Source: Artocarpus heterophyllus (taxonomy: Eukaryota > Streptophyta > Magnoliopsida > Rosales > Moraceae). Taken from it: a DNA stretch of 64,000 nucleotides. Position numbers and translations under genes: made by a program. Positions 1 to 10,417 of the stretch are shown here, piece after piece; the first letter of the stretch is position 1; each line of letters opens with the position of its first letter. Below the pieces are notes generated by a model. It made no database searches. It saw nothing but the letters and a program-made list of their open reading frames with translations, and was not told the origin of the DNA. The stretch spans positions 23,991,899 through 24,055,898 of the forward strand of contig CM046348.1 in NCBI GenBank assembly GCA_025403435.1, read 5' to 3'.

Positions 1-1300
1 CTTATATAGAAGATGAGGAAGGATAGTGGCTTTCAACCGTCTGGCGGAGTGAGATAGAGCACCACAAGTAACCGCAATAGTGGGACACGTGTCAATCAAT
101 GATAGGCAGCAAGAATCACGCCTCCCCCACGTTCCGGTCCATGACTAGACGTGCTATAACCGCCTATTCGTGCGGGTAACTATTAATTCGAGACGATCGA
201 CTCAGTCGAATGAAGACGTTAAAACAAGTGTGAAATATCTTCAACGAGAGTGGAACGACTCAAATCATACAAAACGATTGAATCAAATGAACAACTACGA
301 ACCGTCAATTCGATTGGGCTTTTTAGTCTATAGATTTTACTAGATCCATCCAACTGGTACCAATATTGGGCCGCACAGGCCTGTTACCAATTTGGGTCTC
401 ACTAAATTGCACCCCAACAAGGAAGTCCAACGTCAATTGTGGATAGCGTTGTGTTCAGGTTACAAGTGTGAGGTAAAAGCCTCATCCCTTGAGCTAGCTT
501 TTAGTCTTGAGAAGGTACCAACAAGATTTTAAGCGGAAAAACGACATGCCGAGTATTGTTGTTTTATTGACAAAATCTTGCTTCTGAGAAAACTCATCGG
601 TCATAGGTCCACCTTTTAAGCTCTATATGAGAGTATATTGACTAAAACCTAAATGCCATTTTCCAAACCGCCTAATTTCCTTAAACTACAAAAGAGTAAA
701 AATCATCTCGTTTATCAAACATCTCACCTGTTATTCAAGCTATTTGAAGCATTCAAATGTTCTATCATTAAAGTAATAACACAACTTATATTAACTTACA
801 AGCAAAGGCCTTGGAGACAAAATTTCAAGCAAAAGAAAGAAGACATCCTTACGCAATATATATATACGTAATGAACATACTATAAACAGGATATGTGCTT
901 AGTGCATTGCACACGCTTTCTTTGTTCAAACTAAACTTAATGACTCTAGTGTGAAACACACTAAGAAATTCACTATGCCCAGTTAATTCATTTTCCATAA
1001 ACGGTTATGGAAAAAATTGACCAACTCTCTTTTGTTTTTTCTCTTAAAAAATTTCTCTTTCTTCTTAAAATAATGTATTTTGCTAATTAAGGAAATTATA
1101 ATTCAAAGTCAATAAACACTTGTCGGCTGCTAATAGTAAGAGCTTGAATTGTCTTGTGTGTTTTTATGAAAATTCTCCCTCTAGAAGAAGTTGCAATCAG
1201 TCTAAACAATGAAAATCACATCCCACCGTGCTAGGCGCAATAGACTATTGACCTTGACCATTATTGAAACCACAAATTATCAATGTTATTTTCCCACTCT
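1..1300. other. Intergenic DNA, no gene recognised
   Basis: No open frame here looks like a protein and no RNA gene was seen. The first ~500 bases are less AT-rich than the rest and could be a decayed retroelement flank, but no LTR ends, primer site or coding motif could be found. From about 600 the DNA becomes ordinary AT-rich plant spacer. Confidence 0.5.
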
Positions 1301-1721
1301 TGTAATTATGTATGTCGTTGTCGTTTTACATTTCTTTTGGCTATGGATGCAAGTTTATATTTTCATGTACACTTACAAATGCATCCTTAAAGATTTCACT
1401 GGGAAAATAAATAAAAAATAAAACAAATAGGGTGTTTGATAAAATAGTTTGAACTTAAAAAACGATTTCAAATACTGTAGCATGTAAGAGCTTTACACAG
1501 TAATATTCTTTTGTAATTATGTATGTCGTTGTCGTTTTACATTTCTTTTGGCTATGGATGCAAGTTTATATTTTCATGTACACTTACAAATGCATCCTTA
1601 AAGACTTTACGGGGAAAATAAATGAAAAATAAAACAAACATGGTGTTTGATAAAATAGTTTAAACTTAAAAAATGATTTCAAATACTGTAGCATGTTAGA
1701 GCTTTACACTGTAACATTCTT
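1301..1721. repeat. 211-bp tandem duplication (two copies)
   Basis: Two head-to-tail copies, 1301-1511 and 1512-1721, start with the same TGTAATTATGTATGTCGTTG string and stay in register through the poly-A/AAAT segment and a CATGTAAGAGCTTTACAC-type motif. They differ at scattered positions. The second half of each copy (from GTGTTTGATAAAATAGTTT) carries the same core motif as the MITE-like repeats at 2556 and near 35170 and 41266, so the duplicated unit probably contains part of a MITE. Confidence 0.85.
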
Positions 1722-2555
1722 TTGTTTTACACTGTATAGCATGTGACAGCAAAGAAAATTTTAAATACTATTTACCTTATATACTTCCCAACCACATTAT
1801 TGAATCAAATAAAATAAAAACACGAAATCAATACAATGAATGAATTGAAATAGTAAAGTTAGTTTCAATATCCTTCTTTAGGAATGCATGGGCTCCATTT
1901 ACGGTTATTAGAGCTGTGAACATTATGTAGTGAGGCTAAGGCTAGCAAAGAGTGACTCACCAATAAGGACGAATTTTATAGATATTGATTAACCCTTTCA
2001 TGAGTTGGTCACAAATAAAATATTAGCAATTATGTGTTGCCAGATTTGTGTAAACATTTATTGTTTTCAACCTCAGTGCTTTTGCCTTTCTTTGGCTGGA
2101 ATGTATACAGCTTCTTCTTATGGGTTTGGCCCATGAAGATTTTTTCCCCCTTATTTCATGAAAGCTTCCTCCTTTTGTCATTTGCGTGTTGAAAGACACT
2201 ACATTACACAATTAGCGTGAAATTCAATTTTTTTTTTCAACGAACCATTTGGTACTCCAATACTAAAGATGGGCTCCACTTTTGCCTTGTGCGTCGCTCT
2301 AAGAAAAGTATATGAAATTTTCACATTTTAGTAAAATTTAATTTTCTCTTGTAAATTTTTTTAATCATAGTCAATTGTTGCAACAACTATAAATAAATGT
2401 AATTCTCACATTAAAAGATAAGCCATTATATATAAATCTCTTCTGTATGCTTATTTGTCTTCTTTTTTTTTTGTGATTTTTCTCGCTTTAAGTAATATAA
2501 AAATAAGGCTACTTATTCTTAATCTCGACAATTATCTTGATATTACATTGAGAAA
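1722..2555. other. AT-rich spacer
   Basis: No coding, RNA or repeat structure that can be supported. A short minus-strand open frame at 2023-2211 has no recognisable domain and is regarded as chance. Confidence 0.5.
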
Positions 2556-2714
2556 GTGTTTGGAAGAGTGGTGGGAACCGTTGGTTAGAATCACTTTTAC
2601 TATAACATGTTAGAGTTTTATACTGTAGCGATTTTTTTTATTGTTACTATAGCATGTACAAACTTTACATTGTTTATAACTAACAAAGTGGTTCCCACCA
2701 CTTTTGCCAAACAG
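2556..2714. mobile_element. Small foldback MITE (~158 bp)
   Basis: The ends are inverted: GTGTTTGG followed by AGTGGTGGGAACC on the left, and GGTTCCCACCACT followed by CCAAACA on the right, giving arms of about 25 bp. The centre has the AGAGTTTTATACTGTAGC-type motif found in other short repeats of this window. Size, lack of coding capacity and GTGTTTGG ends fit a non-autonomous DNA transposon, probably hAT-like. Flanking duplications were not resolved, so the superfamily is uncertain. Confidence 0.7.
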
Positions 2715-3619
2715 GGGTGAAAAGCTTCTCCACGATTACACCTCCTCTTGGCTCAAGTTCATCAACTTCTCATTGATAAACAACGTTTGTTGTTAGCTTT
2801 TAAGTTTAAAAGTTGTCATTTTATATAGTAGGATCTCTTTGTATTTTTTTTTATTATAAATTTGACTAAAATTACATCAAAATAAAAAAATGTAGATCAT
2901 AAATCAACATGACATACTTTTTAGAAAGTCATCAGAAAGAACAAGAACATAGGATAGAGGAGCTACTCATGTGGTAATTAATATGTTAGTTTTAAATTCT
3001 AGTGTGCATTTTCATTTTGGCCATTTCACAGTGAGAAATAAAAGATTAATTATGAACTAATCTATCTAATGTTTTCAATTTAATATTGCACAAATTGTTA
3101 AATCAATTTTTTTAGTAGGGCCAGACATCATAAGTGGCAATTACTAATTTATTATTGTTTTTATTTTTTAGAAAAAATATTAATTATAGAAATTTCTCTT
3201 TAACTATAGCCCTTGTAATAATATAACCTCTAAACTTCCAAACATAATATTTGTTCCCCAATTTATGAACTATTAACAAAAAAATACATATGTTATGATT
3301 TTAAGCATAAATAACACAATATTACACAAATAATAAGACTGTGAACCATTAGATTGTTAGTTTACTTTAATGTAATCATGTGAAAGTGAAAGAAGAAATT
3401 ATTTGTTAAAATTTTTTTTTCAAGTATTTTATTTTATATTTTAAAAAATTAAAAATTAAAAATTTTATCAATTTTTAAATTTAAATTAGCTTTTGACATG
3501 ATAGAGTTACTAAAACACTCGTATATTATGCACCAAATCTTAATTATGTATCAAGTTTTATTCAAAGTTCTAACAAAAGAAGTTCTTTTTGCTAATAGTT
3601 CATACTTTGGGATAGGGCC
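2715..3619. other. AT-rich spacer
   Basis: Very AT-rich DNA with A and T runs. No gene, RNA or clear repeat boundary was seen. Confidence 0.5.
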
Positions 3620-4190
3620 TACAAATTTGGACACTGCACAATGACATGATACAAAAACGACACAAGATAAACGAGTTTGGACCACACGTTTATTAATTGG
3701 GCCATAAATGGTTAGCATGAATAACACAAAAATAAACAGGCTGGATTAATGTCAACACGCCTAATACGCCTTAACATGTTTAATTAAACAGGCTGTAAAT
3801 GTGTCGACATGGCACGACATGACTCACCCATTTATAACACATTTAAACTTAAAAATAAAAATATTTGAAAGATTTGTAGTAGGTTAGTATTAATTAGATA
3901 TCGTGTTTTTGTTAATTTTCTTTATTGGTTTTTTTTTAAATTTTTTTAAATTTTGAGTTAACTGGGTCATAAACATGTCATATGCATGTTGTTATCGTAT
4001 TAACCTGTCACGGCATGTTTAGTAATCGTGTTAATCATGTCGTGTTGTGTTACGCGTGCCATAGGCGTGTCGTGTTCATGTTTGTATTTCTAGCATGTTT
4101 ATTAATCGTGTCGTGTCCGTGTTCGGTTAAACGTGTCGTGCTGTAAACATGTCGACATGAACACGTTTATTGCCACCTCTAGTTTAGGAG
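3620..4190. repeat. Degenerate CGTGTCGTG-rich interspersed repeat
   Basis: This stretch is full of GTGTCGTG / CACGACA words on both strands and contains two related segments, near 3785-3815 and 4140-4168, each with CTGTAAA followed by GTCGACATG. It ends in ATTGCCACCTCTAG. Such ACACGACACGA-type blocks are common dispersed repeats in plant genomes, but the transposon type cannot be settled here because no clean termini or target duplication were found. Confidence 0.45.
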
Positions 4191-4447
4191 GAACATATGT
4201 TATATTTTAAAATTTAGAGAGCACAGTATTATAAGAGTTATAGTTGAGGGGAAATTTTTGTAACTAATAATTAAGAAAACCATCAGTCTTTTAAAAAAAT
4301 GAAAAATCATTCTTTTAATATTATAGAAATACTTTTTATAGTATGGTATTTATATAGCTAAGTACATGCTTTTACATGTAAAATTTGATCAAAATAATAT
4401 TAAAGTTAAAATCATTTGCAAAATTAACATGAGTATGATATACATAC

Positions 4448-6437
4448 TGTTAGACATGTATGCCCTAAGGAGTAAAAATGTAATAAGTTTTTGGAGACAT
4501 TTTTATCAATAAAGAATTTATTCATTATTTACATACCAAATCTTGTCCTTTTTACGTTCATATTTGTTGAATGTATGTTAAGCAAACAATAGTCTGAGAC
4601 TGTCGGTCTAAACCTTAAGAATTGGGCATATGATGGATGGATTATGCGGAAGACACGATTCTTAAGGTGATGGTCTAAATCATGCGATCCGCAATCGAGG
4701 GAATAAAGTTGGGCGCTTTATTCATACTAAGATTGTTATGTTGTCTATATCCCTTTAAGGAGATGGTTTGTCTTGACCATCGGAGGTGGACTCCGTGAAT
4801 AGAAACATTGGCACGTTGTCATAGATGACGATGTGTTGGATCAGGACATTAAGTGAATTGATTTGGATTAATAATTCTGTCTCGGCAAATCGATTCACTT
4901 TAGACAATCCTTTGTGTTGTATCTTAATCCTAAGATGAATAGTGGGCCCGTTATCATGACATGTGTCTTTTGATGTACCAAAGGGTGACATCTACATCTC
5001 AATAGTGGTATGCATGCCGGTACGTTGGAGGCATGACTCTTGATGGCGTAGACTTGTTATTCATAGATATGGAATCCATAGCTCCTCTTTAGGAGTAATG
5101 ATATCCTCTTATATGCGTTGTCCTGTAATTGAAAAACTAGAGCGCTCAACCATTTGGATATATAGGTGTAACAGAATGATATACTACCTTTGGATAGTAA
5201 GTTTTCTAATGATGAGATAATAGAACGTAAGATAAAAATAATCGAAAAGGTAAGACATAACTTGTCCTTAAGGTGATTATGGATTATCATATGAGGATAC
5301 GATACACTATGATATGTCATGAAGATTTAGCTATACGGGCTTTGTAATTCTATGTAGTTCGAGAGTGCAGCTCTAAGCTTTTAGTGGAGTAGCGTTGGAA
5401 TTGATAATTTTGAAATATATATATAGGATATTGGGTTTCGTAATTATCGGGAGCTTGGGCTATATAGGTCCATTTGGTCCCCTTTTCTAGCTCACAATAT
5501 CCTGTAACGATACGGCATGCTTTTCTAATAATTGGTTACTTATGTCAGATTTATCAGATCGGTTAAAATTTGGAAGAATTAAATAATTTATGTCTTTTTA
5601 TAGGTTGAATTAATTTTGTGATTAAATTAATTCAAGATAAACTTGTTAAATTATTGGATCGGATAATTCTTGTCTGTTTATCGGTTGATTTAATTTTGGA
5701 TAAATTAGATCAAGATAAACTTGTAGAATTATTAGGAATTCATTTATTTTCTTAGAGATTATCTAGATAAAGTTTTTTTTTTGATCAGATAACTTCTCTA
5801 TTGGGTTATTTGAATTAAAACTGAGACTTTATCCTTTAGAATCTCGGGTGGAAAATAAAAGATTTGCGGAGATTTTTTATCGACAGTTCAGCCTGCCGAT
5901 ACACGTGTTCGGCCTGTCGATCAACGAAGGATAAGAGCATGCATATTCATACAGATCTTATCAGATATTGATCCGAATTTGATTTTGATCCGATTTTGAG
6001 ACCTATTCTGATAAGGACTGACCCTAGGGCCAACCTCTATAAATAGGGAGTGATTCTCACATGTTGCTCAGATCAATTGAGAGATTAAGAGTGATACTCT
6101 GCTAAGTGAGAATCTAAAAAACTCCCTGAGAGCTTTTGTTACAAATCATAAACACTTGCTTTGGGTTCTCTTGATTGGTTGGAAAGAGAATCACCGGTGA
6201 AAGAGCTGTACGTGTGAGCCCACACTTACTCCGGTCATGGATAGAGAATAACAAAGAAGATCAGTTGGTTGAGGCTCTTCTGGAACGTTATTTCTCTTCA
6301 CAGATTACGGAGGTTCTTCGGCATACAAAAGTTAGTAAGATCTGGGTAATTTATACATATAGTATGTCAAACTTGTGTTTTAGAAATTACTCTGATATAA
6401 AATTTTTAAAATTTTGCTGCGCACTCTTTTTCCATCA
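4448..6437 (+). repeat. 5' LTR of Copia-A1 (1990 bp)
   Basis: It starts TGTTAGACATGTATGCCC and ends TTTTTCCATCA (terminal TG..CA), directly before the primer binding site. It is homologous to the inverted LTRs of Copia-A2. A TATAAATA box lies at 6038-6045, so U3 is about 1.6 kb and R-U5 about 370 bp. Copies of a GCCTGCCGA-type palindrome occur at 5885-5925, just upstream of the promoter region. Confidence 0.93.
6038..6045 (+). promoter_or_regulatory. TATA box of the Copia-A1 5' LTR
   Basis: TATAAATA sits in CTCTATAAATAGGGAGTG. The same block is at 34022-34029 in the 3' LTR, and a TATAAAAA equivalent occurs in both inverted Copia-A2 LTRs (8762-8769 and 16427-16434), so the site is conserved within the family. 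Transcription would be expected to start about 30 bases downstream. Confidence 0.75.
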
Positions 6438-6439
6438 AT

Positions 6440-6452
6440 TGGTATCAGAGCC
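6440..6452 (+). other. Primer binding site of Copia-A1 (tRNA-iMet)
   Basis: TGGTATCAGAGCC starts three bases after the LTR end and is complementary to the 3' end of plant initiator tRNA-Met, the usual primer for Ty1/copia and many other plant LTR elements. Confidence 0.92.
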
Positions 6453-8142
6453 AAGTTTTTTTTTTTTTACATAAATTTACAAGTTTGTGACATGTTATAT
6501 GTGTAAATTTTATGATCTTAATCTCTTTTATGCTTAAATTTAATTTTATAGAGAGTTGGCACTCTAGGTTTCTATATATTATATATGTTGTTATGGATTA
6601 TGTGGTAAATATTTATTAATTAATTATGGTTGATTAAATTATTATTTAATTAATTAATTTACGCTGGTTATGGTTCCTTAGAGGTTAGAATGTGTATCTA
6701 GGTTTTTCATGTAATTAGATGGCTGAATATCATCTCCGTCTAGGAATTATTGTTTAATTTTAAATTTGTAAGAATTTTGTAATTAAATAATTATTCGAAG
6801 AAGACAGATCTAGAAGAATGATGATGGCGCTTCCAAGTATTTTTTGAGTCTCTAATTTTATGTTTTTGAATTGTTGAAAATAAAATTTATGAATTACATT
6901 AAAAATTGTATTTTCTAGAATGAGAGATTTCTGCTCAGTCGGCATGCCAGACCTCACAGTTCGACAGGTCGATGGTTACAGATCAGCAGGCTGGACGTAT
7001 GATTCTCAGGCCATCAGTGGGGCAGAAATCAGCTGGCTCTGCCGGCAGGCCGAACTTCCAGTTCGGCATGCCGAACTATGCCGAACTTTCATGGGTCGGC
7101 AAGCCAATCTAATTGACCAATAGGCCGACAAAATATGACCGGCAGGTCGATTACCTAGATCAGCTTGCCGACCGAGAGAGCTAGAAAAGTTTCCAGAAAA
7201 TATGCAGTTTTTTCAGTGCAGTTTTAATTTTATTTTTGAGACGATTCTGAGAAACATTAAATTTAGATATGATCGGAAATATGAAGTATTCGATTCATAC
7301 GAGATTGAAGACTTGAAGATGGACATTATATGAAGAATGATACAACTTGAGGATTCAAGGATGAATAATCTATGATATGTCTCGATTATTCTTTTGTTAG
7401 CTTAGTTTTCTATTTTCTAGGATGGAATCGTAATATTACGGTTATTTATTATTTTGCTTTTAGCTTTGCTTAATTGCTTTGCTTGTCTACATTATAATAT
7501 GATTTGCTATGTATATTGATAACATGTCATATAGAATAGGGAGTGCCGCTCATATTAAAATTGTTTATGGATAATTTTAAAATAAAACCTTGATTTCAAA
7601 AGATTGAGTGGGATAAGGTTTTCGAAGAGGGGACCTAAGGCCTCCATTGTTGGTCCATAGGCAGAACATGGTGGTCCCGACCCCTAGGAAGGGATTTCTA
7701 TTATGTACCAGATTGAATCTATAAGAGGATAAGGTATTTTAGTATGATTTATGGTTGCACACCCCTACGTGGTGATAATAAATCATGGATAAAATATTAA
7801 AACGATGGTTATACACTCACGTTAATTTTATTATTAACATCCCCTAGGAGTTCTGTTAATAAAATTAATGGCCAAAGAAACGATTATTAATATATGCTGG
7901 ATCATACGGGTCTTGGATGGCATATATTAATTAGGAGGGGATCCGTGTTTCTGATTGAATTTGGCATGACTCCCTTAGCAGCTTGTTGAATTCTGAGTTG
8001 GGAATTATCGTTGTAAGGTTGTGATATTTTCAAGGTTTTGACACATAAACACATTTGTATATTTTTACATGATTGTGTTATCTTACTAAATTATTATTTG
8101 TTTGCTTATATTTGGTATATGATTCTTTATTGTAAATTAAAA
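6453..8142 (+). other. Long untranslated leader of Copia-A1
   Basis: About 1.7 kb separate the primer site from the first gag codon. The segment has no credible coding frame. At 6938-7175 it holds a degenerate cluster of GGCAGGCCGA / TCGGCATGCCGAA palindrome-like motifs, the counterpart of the better preserved cluster in Copia-A2 (15337-15520). Confidence 0.75.
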
Positions 8143-8366
8143 ATGTCTAAAAACGCTTTATCATTGATACTTGATAAAAACCTGTTAACCGGTGAGAACT
8201 ATAACGATTGAAAACGGAACCTGGATATCGTCCCGTCCTTTGAGAAACTGAAATATGTACTGACAATCCCTTGTCCTCCCGAGCCTACGGGAGACTCATC
8301 TAATGAGCAATTCCAAGCGTACAATCACTGAAAAGATGCTAATGATCAGGCCCGCTGCTATGTTAT
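8143..8366 (+). pseudogene. Copia-A1 gag, N-terminal piece
   Basis: The frame opens at ATGTCTAAAAACGC and matches the gag N-terminus of Copia-A2 codon for codon. It already has two TGG to TGA changes (a Trp expected in a YNDWK-type motif, and one in the YDRWKD region). It stops at 8366, where Copia-A2 inserted after the target sequence GTTAT; the frame resumes at 27302. Confidence 0.88.
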
Positions 8367-10403
8367 TGTTGGAAACAAAGTGCGCAGCGGAATTTTTAAA
8401 ATTTTTTCATCAGAGTATTTTCCAAAACACAAGTTTGACATGTTATATGTATAAATTAAACAGATCTTACAAACCTCAGTGTGCCGAAGAACCTCCGCGA
8501 CCTGTGTAGAGAAGTAACGTTCCAGAAGAGCCTCAACCAACTGGTCTTCTTTGCTATTCTCTATCCACAACCGGAGTGAGTGTGGGCTCACACGTACAGC
8601 TCTTCCACCGGTGACCTCTCTTCCAACCAATAGAGAGAACCCAAAGCTAGTGTTCGTGATTTGTGAACAAAAGCTCTCAGGGAGTTTTCAGATGCTCACT
8701 AGAAGAGTATCACATCTTAATCTCTCAAATTGATCTGAGTAAATCACTTAGACTCACTCCCTTTTTATACCTATTGGTCCTTGGGGTCAGTCCATATCAG
8801 ATTAGGTCTCAAAAATCGAAACAGAATCAAGTTCGGATCAATATCTGATAAGATACGCGTGAAAAACGCGTAATCTTAACTGTCGTGGTCGACATGCCGA
8901 ACTGTGTGATAGGCAGGCCGAACTGGCCAGTTCGGCAGGCCGAACTTTCTGATAGGCAGGCCGAACTGTCGAGAAAAAATCTTCCGCGAATCTTTTATTT
9001 TCCACCCGAGATTCTAAAGGATAAAGTCTCAGTTTTGATTCAAATAGCCCAATAGAAAAGATATCTGATCAAAACAAACTTTATCAAGATAATCTCTAAG
9101 AAAATAAATCAATTCACAATAATTCTACAAGTTTATCTTGTTCTAATTGTCCAAAATTAAAACAACCGATAAACAGACAAGAATTATCCGAACGCCATAA
9201 TTCAACAAGTTCATCTTGAACTAATTTCTTACATAATTAATTCAACCGATAAACAGACATGAATTATTTGATTCTTATAAATTTTAAACCAATCTGATAA
9301 ATCCGACATAAGTCACCAATTATTGGAAAAGCACGCCGTGTCGTTACAGGATTTTGTGAGCTAGCAAAGGGGACCAAAATGGACCTATAAAGTTCAAGCT
9401 CATGATAATTATGAAACCCAATATCCCAGATATACATTTCACAATTATCAACTCCAACGCTACTCCACTAAAAGCTTGGAGCTGCACTCTCGAACTTTAT
9501 AGAATTACGAAGCTCGTGTAGCTAAGTCTCCATGACATATCATAGTGTATCGCATCCCCATATGATCATCCATAACCGGCTTAAGGACAAGTTCTGTCTT
9601 ACCTTCCCGATTATTTTTATCTTACGTTCCATTGTCTCACCATTAGAAAACTTACCATCCAAAGATAGTATACCATTCGGTTACACCTATGTATCCAAAT
9701 GGTTGAGCGCTCCAGTTTTCCAATTACAGGACAACGCATATAAGAGGATATCATTACTCCTAAAGAGGAGCTATGGATTCCATATCTATGAATAACAAGT
9801 CTACGCTACCAAGAGTCATGCCTCCAACGTACCGGCATGCATGCCACTATAGAGATGTGGGAGTCACCCATTGGTACATCAAAAGACACAAGTCGAGACA
9901 ACGGGCCCATTATTCATCTCAGGATTAAGATACAATGCAAATGATTGTCTAAAGTGAATCGATTTGCCATGACAGAATTATTAATCCAAATCAATTCACT
10001 TTATGTCCCGATCCAACACATCGTCACCTATGACAATGCGCCAATGTTTCTATTCACGGAGTCCAACTCCGATGGCCAAGACAAACCATCTCCCAAAAGG
10101 GATATAGACAACATAACAATCTTTTCATGAATAAAGCGCCCAACTTTATTCCCTCGATTGCAGATCATATATTTTAGACCATCACCTTAAGAGTCGTGTC
10201 TACCGCATAATCATCCCATCATATGCCCAACTCTTAAGGTTTAGACTGATAGTCTCAGACTACTGTTTGCTTATCATACATTCAACAAATATGAACGTAA
10301 AGAGGACAATATTTGGTATATATAAACGAATAAATTCTTTATTGATAAAAATGTCTCCAAAAACGTATTACATTTTTACTCCTTAGAGCATACATGTCTA
10401 ACA
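8367..10403 (-). repeat. 3' LTR of Copia-A2 (2037 bp)
   Basis: On the minus strand it runs TGTTAGACATG ... TTTCCAACA. It follows a GCAAGTGGGAGATT polypurine tract (plus-strand positions 10404-10417). A minus-strand TATAAAAA lies at 8762-8769. Palindromic GGCAGGCCGAAC motifs cluster at 8892-8965. It lies in inverted orientation to the 5' LTR of A1, 1.9 kb away. Confidence 0.93.
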
Positions 10404-10417
10404 ATCTCCCACTTGCA
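10404..10417 (-). other. Polypurine tract of Copia-A2
   Basis: Read on the minus strand it is GCAAGTGGGAGATT, directly abutting the 3' LTR. The same tract precedes the 3' LTRs of Copia-A1 (33407-33419, one change) and Copia-B (53757-53768). It would prime plus-strand DNA synthesis. Confidence 0.85.

Noticed and set aside
653..1421. Two ~70-codon frames in the left spacer.
   Set aside because: They lack domain features and good start context, and the second overlaps the 211-bp tandem duplication.
5057..5320. An 87-codon frame antisense to the Copia-A LTR, open in all three full LTR copies (5057-5320, 9532-9795, 17196-17459) with no stop or indel.
   Set aside because: Codon comparison between A1 and A2 shows about 6 silent and 12-13 replacement changes, close to neutral expectation. 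The open frame in the two A2 copies is due to recent identity.
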